Assembly: GCA_022570795.1 (NCBI GenBank)
Contig: JAKUDP010000013.1
Coordinates: 248,001-312,000 of the forward strand
Origin: Sphaerulina vaccinii
Lineage: Eukaryota > Ascomycota > Dothideomycetes > Mycosphaerellales > Mycosphaerellaceae
Direction: 5' to 3'
Length of the DNA stretch: 64,000 nt
The notes beneath the pieces were generated by a model. The model saw only the letters and a program-made list of their open reading frames with translations, did not search any database and was not told where the DNA came from. Within the stretch, counting starts at the first letter, position 1, and the number at the start of each line of letters is the position of its first letter. This document shows, in pieces, positions 32,598-42,076 of this stretch. Position numbers and translations under genes: made by a program.

Positions 32598-32810
32598 GTA
32601 AGTCCTCTGCCACCCTCCGCTTTGGCTAAGCAAAGTAGTAGGCAGAAGGCATGCACTCTCTCTAGTGTCCCACCAAGCTCGCACTTACTCAGGCGCTAAG
32701 CTTGAGAACAGACACTAATGAGACAGCTCGCTTTCTCAGAGATACTTGCTTACCCTTCTGCCCCTGCTGCCTACTACTGACCGTTAGGCTCCTGCTGACA
32801 TTTGTATCAG
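32598..32810 (+). repeat. Introner-like intron, copy 3 (intron 4), extended
   Basis: 213-nt intron, GTAAGT...TCAG. It contains the same ordered blocks as copy 2 (GCAGAAGGCATGC, ACAGACACTAATGAGACAG, TCAGAGATACTTGCTTACC, CTACTACT), with extra sequence at both ends. An internal TTAG (about 32785) may be the original acceptor, with the present acceptor 24 nt downstream. Confidence 0.85.
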
Positions 32811-33468
32811 ACTGCGACCTTCCGAGTTGGTCCGCCATTTCCAGGAAGTTTGCCGTTCAGATGGACTATCAACTGCGAGAAGGGCGAAGTACAGATGTCG
32901 AGTGTACGAGGACCATTCCTGCAATCAGAGGCCAGCGTATCTCCGGTTCCAATACGGGTCCACTATCACGCTACAGACGAGGTTCGAGAAGTCGATTGGG
33001 ACTGGGAGGATTGGCAAAAGGAGCTGCCAGGTCGTGGAAGGAGCATTGCTAAATTATAGGATCTGTTTAGTGAAGGACGATTGGATGAAGGATTTGGCGG
33101 GACCTTCGATTCGGCCGTCGCACGACATAAGCAGCTTGATGGTATTCTCTACTCTCAAGAGTAAAGATACTTGCTTGGACTGATGGCCTGAAGATATGAG
33201 GAGGTCTGTGAAGCGTTAACTGTTTTGTTATTCGAGGCATGTAAGAGCTGCGTCACAACGCTAGGCTCATTGCAAATTGGTAGGTACTATCAGTAACTCG
33301 AGAGCCTGCTTCCATCCTTCATTGTGCATCTGTTTCTGTCTCAATAAAGGTCTACAGCATTTGGTTAGAGTGCATGAAATATTGAATAAGCCGGACTGTG
33401 CTCCGCTTGCCGTAACCAACACTTAAGAAACTTCACCAAAACAACAACGTTGCAATATTAACCAAACC

Positions 33469-34644
33469 ATGCCTGGTCACAAGTCAAAGGTATGTAATAC
33501 ACACACCTCCAGATGGCTGCACTGACATTGCGATAGAAGCGAAAGGTTGACGATGACTTCAGCTTAGGTCCAGACACTTCGAAACCAAGCGCAGTCTTCA
33601 AGCCAACTGGTGGCAGGACGTTCACTCTGAGTCTGGCACTTCCAGGAAGCATCATCGCAAAGTACGTCCAGAACAGTTCTGGACAGCAGCAGACTCATCC
33701 TGCCAACTTGCTTTCGAGCGCTGTCGCCACACATGCTGATCACCTCTCACAGCGCTCTCACCCATGATCAAAAGACCAGCTTAGCTGGACAAATCGCGCG
33801 AGCATGTGCGGTCTTCTGCGTCGATGAAGTTGTGATCTTTGATGATGGCCAGGCAGAAACTCGGGCGCCAGAACACGGAGGCTACACCGCGTTTGCTGAT
33901 CCCAACTTCTTCCTCTTCCACGTCTTGACGTACCTGGAAACGCCTCCGAACCTTCGGAAAGCGCTGTTCCCAATGCACCCCGATCTTCGAACAGCAGGAG
34001 CTCTGCCTAGCTTGGATATGCCTCACCATCTGCGGAGTGAAGAGTGGTGCGAGTACCGCGAGGGCATCACTACCCATTCAGGCAAAGGAAAAACGTCCCA
34101 GACCTTCGTTGACTGTGGCCTACTTCAGCAAGTCGTCCTACCTGCTACGATCGAACCCAACACGCGTGTGACCGTGAAATTGGGCCCTAATTCGCCAGAT
34201 GGCTACACGATATCTGGAGCCGCGGTAGCTCCGGAGACACCTCGAGAGGAGGCAGGCTACTACTGGGGTTACAGCGTGCGACAGGCTTCATCACTCGGAT
34301 CCATCTTCACCGAATGTCCTTTTGACGGAGGCTATGATATTAGCATAGGCACAAGCGAAAGAGGGAAACCACTCAAGTCGATCATCGATAAGACTTCGCC
34401 AACTTACGTGGAGCCGACCTGGAAGCACCTAATCGTGGTCTTCGGCGGAGTCGCTGGACTTGAGGCGGCTTTGAAGGCCGATCAGGAGCTGCAGTCTGCT
34501 GGTGTCAGTCAGGCAGAGGAAGTCTTTGATTCGTGGATCAATTTGGTCCCCAACCAAGGCTCCAGAACGATCAGGACGGAAGAAGCTGTATGGGTAGGGC
34601 TGACTGGACTGCGAGAAGCAATTGAGATCAGAAGCAGACAATGA
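33469..34644 (+). CDS. SPOUT1/C9orf114-type putative RNA methyltransferase
   Basis: Three exons: 33469..33489 (seven codons), 33537..33661 and 33753..34644, all in frame. The product is 345 aa. The N-terminus is short and basic (MPGHKSKKRKVDDD). Domain marks: TLSLALPGSIIAN, then ARACAVFCVDEVVIFDD, FLFHVLTYLETPPNLRKALF, SLDMPHHLR, GYYWGYSVRQASSLGSIF, GYDISIGTSERG, VVFGGVAGLEAAL and NQGSRTIRTEEA. The last two form the SAM-binding trefoil knot of the SPOUT fold. The human homologue (CENP-32/SPOUT1) acts at spindles and binds RNA; yeast has two paralogues, YGR283C and YMR310C. The exact RNA substrate is not established here. The tiny first exon with an intron after codon 7 is a normal layout for this family in ascomycetes as far as I recall. 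Confidence 0.93.
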
Positions 34645-37064
34645 GCGATATCATTGAGCTAGGAGAAGCTGTATCCAAGCTCGTTGCAGGTGTCTGCGCT
34701 CCGCTCTGCAATCCTTGTCGCAGTTGCCAAGAAGCAACATGCTGGCCGCGTAGGCTATACTTGCGTGCCAAGCAGAGCAGACGGTAGGAGATTTGTCACT
34801 GAGTAATCTCCTGCGAGCATAGCTCTTGTCTGGGCAGCAAGGTCAGTCGGGATCAGGAACGGACTGTGGTCGGCAATTTCGACTGAGTAGACAGCTATTG
34901 CCAGGCATTGTGCATATGCCAGGGATTTGCGACACGCTGGAGATGTATGCAGCATTGTCCGCGAAAGGTAGCTGCGTGTGGAGGTGGCAGCACTACATTC
35001 GTATTGCAGACGCAACTTGCAACAAATATATGTGGAGGACCTTCGGCACATCTCTGCCACGTTACTCATCGCTGACAGCACAAACGCCAACCAAGCTACA
35101 GATTATGCAGGACTGCGCCAACGCCCTACAGCCCGCATATGTCGCAGCCGCCACCAGTCTCACCGGTATTGAGCAATGCACATCAATGTAGACTTCTACA
35201 TACTGTATCTGTAGCATCCTGCATGGTTGTGCAGAGTGCATATAATCACACCGACTATTGACTTTATCGAAGCACAGAAGTTGCCGCTCGATACGATACA
35301 AAGTACAGCGATCCAGAACAAGAACAAGCTGTATCGCGTTGGCTTCGGGAATACTCCCTGAGGCTAGCGCTTCTTCTCAAACAACTATCTGCTTTGAAGG
35401 CAGAGGAGATCAACCTTTCAAGGCTCCCAGTCGTGAAATTTTGAAGACCACTCCGACCACTGCCCTCCGCAGTGCCACGCAATTGGCTCTAGTGGAATCA
35501 CGCAAGTGAGGCTCGCTTGTCGTAGGCGAATATTGTTCTGCCCGGAAGTGCTTGCGTCGTGAGCGGAGGATTCACTGCAGCTGACAGCTCTCTTTCCGAG
35601 AAGGCTGCAGTCGAAGACTCCCATCCCAGGACACGGCATAGCTCAACCTGAGCTTCCCGGCCCATCATGCCGACCATAGAAGGCTTGTGTGTCTTGGCGA
35701 AGTCTTGTCTTCATTTCGGCAACAGTCATCATGATGACTGTTTGATGATTAACCAGCCTTATGGCAACCCAGCACAACTTTGTGCTTCCACATTGGGGGC
35801 GTGCTAAGTCTTGCAAGGTATGCCATCGGCTCGATGCTACGACATATAAATCATGACAACGATATGGCCGTCGCCCAGGGCCGCGGGTGATTCCAGGCCC
35901 TCAGATGGACTACTCCTTGCCAGGTAACCCGGACAAAGCTACCTTCTCGCTGGAACATATACCCTACACTTGGCATTCCTCTGCCATGGTCCGAGATCGC
36001 ACACGATCTATCAAATGGCTGACAGCACGTCAAGAAGCCAAGCGACATGTTATCGTTGTGCTCTGTATACGACTGGTACACTATCTGAATCCTTCTCCAC
36101 TTCGCGACACGGCTCTTCGCCGCGAGGTCACACAGCCTCAATACCCCAGTCGAGCCCTATTTCACGCCAAAACGCGAGCTGTTTATGGTTCAGCTGCTTG
36201 AGACTAGTTCCACCGCAGCGGTGTATCGAGGAGCAAGCTGAAGCGGGACTCGCTTACTGCCGCTGCGGCTGGTCGGTCGAGTGGCCCCATACCATGAAAG
36301 ACAGTGATGGAACATTTGAACTGGCTAGCAAGAGGCACCACTGCGACTGTAAGGCTGCCCACGACTCTGGCAACAGTACTTCAATATCACTACCTATGCA
36401 ATCTTCATGACCGATGTGCGACGAGATGTCCCGTTCTATCCGCTTGTCTCCAGGCGCGATAAGCCGAGCGCCTTGCCTCAAAAGTGACATCGGCTCAACT
36501 CCGAAGCCGCAAATCCATCACCTTGCTTCTGCAACAACAAAGTATCTGCATACTTTGGAAACACAACTTTACCGTCGCCGAAAGTCGCGATGGCTCGCCA
36601 AGTGGATTGCCCTCCTTCGCCAACTTGTACAGCGCTGAGCGCAGCCCCTCAGGAGTGGCTTGTCGAACATACTAGCAGGCTACTTTCGCTATTCGCTGGC
36701 CGAAGGATCGAGGGCCTGCAGAATGTCGTATTTTAACCAACAATGTGGTCCGTCCGAGTCCGTCGAACCCGCCCGTGCCTGTCGTCGCTTTCAAGCCTGT
36801 GGATCTGCAGACCAGCATGTGCTTTCGGCTGGGTTGAGCTAGTGTGATCACCGCCGGGTGCTCTAATCTTGAGGCCGAGCACGTTGCATCCTACAGCTCC
36901 AGGTAGCGACGCCCTGAGCTGAGCTTGTACTTTACTATATGGCTCCTCCATCCCGCACACTGGTGCTGGATCTGTTTCTGCCACACAAAGCTCCATACTG
37001 TTGAAAGGGCACGATCTTGGCTAAGAAGATTGACATTCACAAGAAGCTATAACGAAACTTGGTT
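34645..37064. other. Long gene-poor region
   Basis: About 2.4 kb without a convincing gene. All frames are below about 150 codons and lack domains or credible splicing. The last 500 bp before 37065 should be the bZIP promoter and leader. No terminal repeats or transposon motifs were seen. Confidence 0.45.
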
Positions 37065-38109
37065 ATGGAGACCATGGCCTATAACTACTTTAGGCCTGCG
37101 CCTCAGCCATACAGCTATATGGGCTTCGATGCAGAGAGCGGCATACTTCCCAACGATGGACTTGGAGCCACACCTGTAAGTCTAGCAACACCAGAATCTA
37201 CAGGACCTAGCTGACCTCCTCATCTACAGAGCCTCGAGAACGTGGACGCCAGCAACTTCATTGGGTCATACGACTTCAATGCATTCGATGCAGCAATACA
37301 GCCAGGAATGACCCCACAGCTACATCACTCAGGCTCTGTCTCACCACCGCCGCAACAATTATCCTCCTTTCCGAACGGTTCTGTGGACAGTGGTATAGCT
37401 CTAGACTTGGACCATGATCGAGCAAGAAGGAATAGCAGCGAAGAGAAGGACAATCTTACTCCAGCACAGTCAAGACGGAAGGCACAAAACCGAGCAGCGT
37501 AGGTGCCCACGTCTATACTTCGTATCAGCCACATGAAGCTAACTTGTAATGCATAGACAACGGGCATTTCGAGAACGGAAGGAGAGACATGTCAGAGATC
37601 TTGAAGCAAAGCTCAACTTGCTCACCACCACGACATCTTCACTTCAGTCTGATAATGAGCGCCTGAAGCTTCTACTCCAACGTGCACAGACCGAGAACGA
37701 GATACTACGAGCCACAGCATCATCTTCACCGACGCGGCAGCATCCTCCTGGCTTTGTGGACGATCCCAGCATGCTGTCTCCATCACGCCAGTCGAAAGCA
37801 TCGCCTTCGGCCGAAGAGCCCCACTTGAATCCTACGAGGCTTGCAAACGGATTGCTATCTACTGGACCATCTTCTCCACGATTTGGCAGCTCGCCAGGTA
37901 GCGAAAGCCACTTACTGTCTGCCAGTGCGACCTGGGATCTCCTACAGTCACATCCACTTTACCTTTCTGGGGCTGTTGATATTGGCGAGGTCTGCGAACG
38001 TCTGAAGAAGATGGCACGATGCGAAGGCATGGGACCCATGTTCGAGGAAGAAGAAGTTCGGAAAGTGATAGAAGAGGTTGGCAGAAGTGGTGGAGATGAA
38101 CTCATATGA
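37065..38109 (+). CDS. YAP/AP-1-like bZIP transcription factor
   Basis: Three exons: 37065..37175, 37230..37498 and 37557..38109, in frame, 310 aa. The basic region reads QNRAAQRAFRERKERHV (residues 123-139). This is the fungal YAP form of the bZIP motif, with Gln in place of the usual Arg/Lys contact. The intron at 37499 falls inside codon 127, within the DNA-contacting helix. A leucine zipper follows to about residue 175. The C-terminus has a conserved-looking segment SHPLYLSGAVDIGEVCERLK and KMARCEGMGPMFEEE. A full Yap1-type pair of redox Cys-rich domains is not evident: only two Cys lie in the C-terminal segment. A role in stress or metabolic gene control is likely. The ATG at 37074 in the same frame is an alternative start. 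Confidence 0.92.
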
Positions 38110-38943
38110 GACGTCTTGCCTACTAGTGAAGGCTCACATACGTACAGAACATCAGCAAGGATTGAGTGACCAGGGGTTAGCAAAATGGGTGGCGGCACTT
38201 TTGGAGGAATGAATGATACCCGGCAGCAGAATGCCAGTTTGTGCGACTTTAGCGAGGAGTAAAGCTTCATTTGGTGAATCGAGGGTCGCTTTGCAACCAG
38301 TTTGTATAATGCTATAATGTCAGAGATGATCATCACCTTGATACGAAAGACGGTGTTGGTGGCACTGCAATCATGCTCTTCCACAACTTGATTCGCTCGA
38401 GCATGCCCCACTTTTGTGAGTGAGGGCTGAGTTCTTCCAGCACAACACATATCGCCCACTGCCACGCGGTGCTGTCTGATTACGCCTGCAGGACCATCAC
38501 CTGTGTTCACGAACCAATGAGACTTATCGCACTCACAGTTCGAAGTTCAGCTCTCGGACAAAGAGGTATGGCATCGCTGTCATCATTCATATGGCCGCCG
38601 TTGACAGATTCAGAAGGAGGTCTCTAGCGCCGATATGAGCGACTAAGGCCAAACGAGCAACACGCAGGATTGAAGGATTCGTACGCTACGGTAGCACATC
38701 CCGATCTCCACAATTCAGGTAGGGGACGGTCTTGAACAGGCGGGCCCGAATTGACGATGAGTTGCAGAAGACAGTGCAGTATGGATTTGAGTGTACACGC
38801 ACCATCCCGGAGACAAGTCAAAGAACGGTCGCGATGGACATTGCAGATGTTGGTTTCGGCTTAAAAGCACAATTGGGATTGGCGGTATGGCTGTGGAGTA
38901 GACGCCTCTTGCTTCACTTCGCAGGCGGCAGAGGAACAAGCAG

Positions 38944-39457
38944 ATGAAGCCTATCGCTGAAGATAGCGTACCGAATGACAGTGCAATTTGTCTTGAGGAA
39001 AGTCTCCGAGCTTATGAGGAGCTTTCTTGTAGCATGGCCAACATCGTACTGCAACTCCCGCTTGAACTACGAAGGTTCCTCATGTCCACGGACCACCACT
39101 ACCCACAACAGTCAAGCGTAGGGCTGGATGTTACGTGATGATATAGAGTTCTCGGAACTCAACCGAAGGATTGAGGTCTGTTTGGCGATCGTCGAATGGC
39201 GATCTCTTGCGGAATCAGGTTGTCGCGATGAGGAAGAGTTGAAGGCTGCCAATAGTATCACAAGAATGCTTGAAGATTGCAGTGTCTTGCCCACAGTGAT
39301 GCTCGCCCCTGCAACGCTGCTAGCCTCTTCACATGCATGCACGAAGTCGCTCTGTAACAGTGGCATCATCGCGTTGCTCAAGGCTGCCAATGGTGTTATT
39401 GATAGCACACTGTACTTGGGCTACTGGAAAGCATCACCAGGTGTGTTCCAGTCTTGA
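38944..39457 (+). pseudogene. Possible frameshifted coding relic
   Basis: Two overlapping plus-strand frames join if one base is skipped near 39137. The first reads MKPIAEDSVPND...SSVGLDVT and stops at TGA; the second continues DDIEFSELNRRIEV...YLGYWKASPGVFQS and stops at 39457. Composition is protein-like (amphipathic helices, few rare residues). I do not recognise the family and no intron of credible length explains the change. It could be the end of a decayed regulator gene, or chance. Confidence 0.35.
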
Positions 39458-40401
39458 TTCGCGGACTTTGAAATGGAGCCTGGGAAGACAGCTAAGCGTT
39501 CTTGTTCTGCGATATTGCTTACGCTCATGCGGCCGAACATGTGGCCTTGGACTACCACGTGGCAGTACCTGTCAGACTACGTTGGCTACGCGTCTCCTGG
39601 AGTTTCGCACTTCGCACTACAGCTTGGTTAATATGCCAGCCGGTGTTTTCAGCGCAAGTAGCAGAACACAGGCTTTGAGACTGTGTTTGCAAACAGCCGT
39701 CAAGGCTAATCCAGAAGGATGTACTCGGCACACCGACCCAACATGGCCTATACGAGGGAGCCTCTGCTGTGCCGTGTGCAATGAAGGCCGTCTTGCTTCG
39801 CGTAGTCTTTCCGGTGGCATATGTTGCCTACTACCCGAGCTCGGTGCCGGCCTCTCTGCGATGGCCGCGAAGATGCTGTTGGGAGTATCATCACATTCTA
39901 GTATACTAGCGCATCGCAGAAGTGGCATGTCGATGAGAAAGATCGTCGTAGAGATTAATGTCGATGGTGACTCTAGGAGAAAACCGGACAGGTGACGAAC
40001 AGGTTTCGCCAAGAATGTGAAGAGCATTCAGGCTCAACTTTCATCCACGATCTTCGCCTTTCAACTCTTCTCTCGTCGATCTATTTCTTGCCCTACAACT
40101 CTAGTTTCACGAGGATCAGCTCGACGTCAATCCAACATACTCAACGCTGTTATCTTTGCCAGCTGCTTGCAGATCGTTCGATCACGATGCAAAATGGAGA
40201 AATCCGCCGCAGATGAACTCGAGGAGCCCTGTTGGGATCTGGAAACAACCGCAAGACGATGGAGACTTCATGGCTGCAGGAGCTACCATCATAAGGACCT
40301 GCAGTTTAGGAAGTCGCCAGCGATCATTCGGCCAATGCTAGGTCTAAAAGTTCAAAAGCAAGTTCAACGTTAAGCCAACTACGATAGCGTCTTCACGGCA
40401 C

Positions 40402-40906
40402 ATGTATGCAAACATCAAGCATTATTGGGTTCATCCCATCATCTCGGTGCCAATGCAGGGCAGACCTGCTTCAAGTGCTTGTGATTGTGGGGAGCGTGGC
40501 TATCACACCATTAGCTGGTCCACGGAGATCTTAACTTCGCTTCGTCCAGGAGAAGAGGTCAATACCGAGGACCGATCAATGATCAAGCCGAATGGCACTA
40601 TCAGAGTCTACCCCCTGCTGTCCAACAAAGTACGAACCCAAAGGAGTGTTTCACACCAAGGCTGTGCAGCTAGCTGCATTGATCAAGGCATACTCTGCAC
40701 GACTCTGTGGCTTGCCTAGGATAGAGGTCCTTCACAGCTTCGACGTGGCGCTCGGCCGAGAAAGGCTCAATCCGGTAGCATCTTCCGCTGTACGAGAAAC
40801 AGCTATGTGCAGTCCTACCAATCATCGTCGTGTCGTAAGTAACCTCTGCGGCTCCGCAGATGCGACAGTATCATACAGCTGTATTGCTAGTACTAGCTTC
40901 TCCTGA
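40402..40906 (+). pseudogene. Possible frameshifted coding relic
   Basis: One frame gives an acidic/polar stretch ending MIKPNGTIRVYPLLSN. The next frame continues TKYEPKGVFHTKAVQLAAL, then IKAYSARLCGLPRIEVLHSF and ALGRERLNP. The switch needs a one-base shift near 40625. The sequence looks like real protein but I cannot name a family. It may be a decayed gene. Confidence 0.35.
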
Positions 40907-41051
40907 TGCGAGCGGACCAGCCTCCCAACCACCACATTCTAGGTCTTGTTTCGTCGTAGGTTGTGAGATCTGAGCCAGGGTTTAGCTTACTGATGTGCGT
41001 AGTAGTGGCATCGTGCAATCAAAGTCACTTCGTTCACACCGTATGATGCCT

Positions 41052-41840
41052 CTATGGTAGCTTCGGCTGTCTGGACTTGTCAAATGGGACATGTTCTCTG
41101 TCGAACACGATTCCTCGAACTCCATAGACCACAAAAGCAGTGCTGATGTCGACAACATTCCCAACCTCCTTCTCCAGTTCGATCCTGGCAGTATCAAAGC
41201 TAGCGACCTCATCGATGTCACGCAAGAAGACTTGATACGCAGCGCTCAAGTCTGGCGCATCCTGGCCTCTGAAGTACTTCAGTGTTCCTGCCTCATCTGG
41301 CAAAGCTACATTGGCCACGACTTTCGAGCTCAGCTTGCCAAAAGCTTGTGCAATCTTCGGGTTCAGCTTCTTTGCCAGCTCGACGTGACTGATTTCACGG
41401 TCTTTGGCTTGAACCCAATATGTTGCCACGATGGACTGCTCGGTTCCTTGATGAATTGGTGCCAGGCCTTCTCCAGCAATGACTTCTTCTACGACAAACA
41501 TCGGTATAGCAGCAGCAAAATCATTGAAGTTCTTTCCGTCTGGCCCTACGACTTCTCGGACATAAGCACTTCCAAAGACCTGGCCGATATGAGGTCCATC
41601 GCTAAAGTACAGCTCTGCTTGATCGTTGTGGCCTGCCCAGCTCGGCATCGCAGGAGTGCTGCTAGAGTAGCTCGAGTCGAAGAAGTGCGTTTGGTAGTAC
41701 GCTAGTGGTGTTTCCTGTGGCGTTGGGCCAACGGAAAGTCTGCCATGTTCTTGGTAATGGTATTTGAAGAACTGGGAGATGCTCTGTCCAGCTTTGCGGC
41801 GGATCAAAACGATCTGCTTGAGTGGAGTTGATGAAGACAT
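41052..41840 (-). CDS. EthD-like protein with two dimeric alpha/beta-barrel modules
   Basis: 262 codons, no intron. The first module begins PLKQIVLIRRKAGQSISQFF and contains KYHYQEHG, the usual EthD pattern with a His after the second helix. A second, weaker module starts near residue 138 (SIVATYWVQAKDREISHVEL), includes YFRGQDAPDLSAAYQVFL and ends with FVVYGVRGIVFD. EthD-like proteins are small stress-responsive ferredoxin-like folds in degradation and polyketide-tailoring loci; many have no proven reaction. It runs in the same direction as the NCS1 permease gene, 236 bp downstream of it, so both may serve the same catabolic route. This link is inference. Confidence 0.85.
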   Translation of the reverse strand: MSSSTPLKQIVLIRRKAGQSISQFFKYHYQEHGRLSVGPTPQETPLAYYQTHFFDSSYSSSTPAMPSWAGHNDQAELYFSDGPHIGQVFGSAYVREVVGPDGKNFNDFAAAIPMFVVEEVIAGEGLAPIHQGTEQSIVATYWVQAKDREISHVELAKKLNPKIAQAFGKLSSKVVANVALPDEAGTLKYFRGQDAPDLSAAYQVFLRDIDEVASFDTARIELEKEVGNVVDISTAFVVYGVRGIVFDREHVPFDKSRQPKLP

Positions 41841-42076
41841 GATTGTTGTTTCTGATACTTACTGAGACGAAAGGCCATATTTCAAGTTGCACAACGATCT
41901 GGATGATGTATAGACGTGCAGAGAGCCAGTGAGTACAGTCGGTGCGGTCAGAGACGAAAGTCGCAATGGACGGGATCCGGGACTTATTACATCCACCGGG
42001 AAGCATGTGGCGGCCAAGCATCATGTCGATATGTCCAGACATCTATTACACATCAACATATCAAGTACTTTAGCAA

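Larger units (their letters stand above)
31394..33164 (+). pseudogene. Gal80-like Gfo/Idh/MocA oxidoreductase with in-frame TAG near the 3' end
   Basis: Five exons: 31394..31458, 31591..31669, 31812..31959, 32098..32597 and 32811 onward, all joined in frame. The Rossmann start is PIRLALIGLSQSAKTSW; the cofactor and catalytic region shows VDLVVCTTRVDVHY and VFVEWPLAEN, then RKVGGNPVTIAFGH. This is the fungal Gal80-like branch of NAD(P)-dependent dehydrogenases, often in sugar or polyol catabolism. The frame meets TAG at 33057-33059 after 346 codons. It then stays open for 34 more codons (DLFSEGRLDEGF... to TAA at 33162-33164) that look like the normal family C-terminus, where a Tyr is usual at the stop position. 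So the last tenth is probably lost by one substitution. It may still make a shortened protein. Introns 2-4 are introner-like. Confidence 0.85.
38110..41051. other. Long gene-poor region with probable coding relics
   Basis: About 2.9 kb. Two stretches read like protein but only across a frame change, at 38944..39457 and about 40402..40906 (see separate entries). The remainder shows nothing recognisable: no repeats or transposase motifs. Confidence 0.45.

Noticed and set aside
33029..33059. Short intron removing the TAG of the Gal80-like gene
   Set aside because: The only GT...AG pair there would be about 29 nt, too short, and would shift the frame.
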